DNA of 64,000 nucleotides from Endozoicomonas sp. 8E (GTDB lineage Bacteria; Pseudomonadota; Gammaproteobacteria; Pseudomonadales; Endozoicomonadaceae): NCBI RefSeq assembly GCF_032883915.1, contig NZ_CP120717.1, positions 5,658,501 to 5,722,500 of the forward strand, read 5' to 3'. Shown piece by piece: positions 63,472 to 64,000 of this stretch (position 1 is its first letter; each line of letters starts with the position of its first letter). The notes under the pieces were generated by a model. It saw only the letters and a program-made list of their open reading frames with translations, ran no database searches and was not told where the DNA came from. The position numbers and the translations under genes were made by a program.

Positions 63472-64000
63472 TATTCCTAGCCCCCTGAGGACATACATTT
63501 TTATTATTCATTATTAAGCCACTGCGGAGCGTAAGCACCTGCCAAAAACGACGCATGGCCGCCCTGGTCTGCTCAGTCTACCCACTGCACCCGACAGTGA
63601 CGCGTCCATAAATACTCTTTCATCCAGTCCATTGTTTGATGGGCAGAATACGATGAAAAAAATAACCACTCATGGCTGTAATGTCTTCCTGACTGCTCGC
63701 TGAGAGCTTTTTGATGCAAAACTTTCTGTCCTGAGACCCTGTGCGAAAGTGGTACATCAACCTTATCCAACTGCAGAGACCGCACACAGATAAGGACAAA
63801 TCCTTAGAGCATTACGATATATTCCACAACGAAAAAAGCAACCTTTTTCTGGTGTATTTATGTTGTTTTGGTCAACTTTTTTAAGCTTGACAAGAAAGAC
63901 GGTTTCTGACGTTTAGTTGTCTGGTAAAAGACAGCCCCTGAACCACACAGAATTCTGGCAAAGAGAAGGGTTTCAACTATAGTTCCTCCCGCTATCCGTT
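63472..64000. other. Pilin upstream region, no convincing gene
   Basis: A minus-strand frame at 63573-63785 (70 codons, GTG start, LSHRVSGQKVLHQKALSEQS) has no recognisable family and no clear ribosome site; it may be a gene remnant. The remainder is AT-rich, with TTGACA at about 63888 but no assigned downstream gene inside the window. Confidence 0.4.

Overview
The window looks like chromosome of a gammaproteobacterium from a host-associated lineage, and I infer an Endozoicomonas-like genome. The core genes are gammaproteobacterial: groS/groL behind a sigma-32-type promoter, fxsA, roxA, nadC, galE, a secreted LigB-type ligase, ampG, yajQ and dodecin. The accessory genes are eukaryote-like: F-box plus WD40-like propellers, tandem C2H2-like zinc fingers and ABC1/UbiB-like kinases. 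The genus is inference; no rRNA or tRNA was seen.

Region 1 (1-17 kb) is an array of F-box/WD40-like paralogues, all on the minus strand: one cut by the window edge, one intact copy with a TA-flanked miniature element in its promoter, one split by an IS3-type element, one in-frame fusion of two copies (1206 aa), and two more intact copies. They share an N-terminal leader of about 50 residues and an upstream dyad. A glutathione transferase gene and roxA sit between copies. The same leader and upstream dyad recur at 52.1 kb in front of an unrelated protein, suggesting one co-regulated, possibly exported, effector set.

Region 2 (17-46.5 kb) is mostly housekeeping with insertions. A secreted protein with a terminal Cys-pair motif is followed by an IS607-like TnpB element and an (AP)n-repeat protein. 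Then come groSL-fxsA, a HugZ-like gene, an SDR, a DUF481 barrel, an ATL protein, ampG, yajQ, dodecin and a MerR-methyltransferase fusion. A second IS607-like TnpB element has split the toxin gene of a TacA/TacT-type module. Two tandem ABC1-kinase-like genes precede panE, a VirK-like gene, nadC, galE and ligB. Hairpin repeats sharing a core of about 46 bp are scattered through regions 1 and 2.

Region 3 (46.6-63.5 kb) is a mobile island bounded by two type IV pilin plus O-antigen-ligase/PglL-like pairs. Inside lie a REP-associated tyrosine transposase (RAYT) gene and more than 20 copies or half-copies of a GGACACCC...GGGTGTCC palindrome. Also inside are a leader-sharing putative effector, a nine-finger zinc-finger protein with an apparent ATT start, a GNAT gene with a duplicated 3' end, and five toxin-antitoxin modules (FitAB-like, HicAB with a nonsense-mutated toxin, Phd/PIN, AbrB/PIN, BrnTA), separated by the palindromes. 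Several palindromes or miniature elements directly supply or touch stop codons of neighbouring genes.
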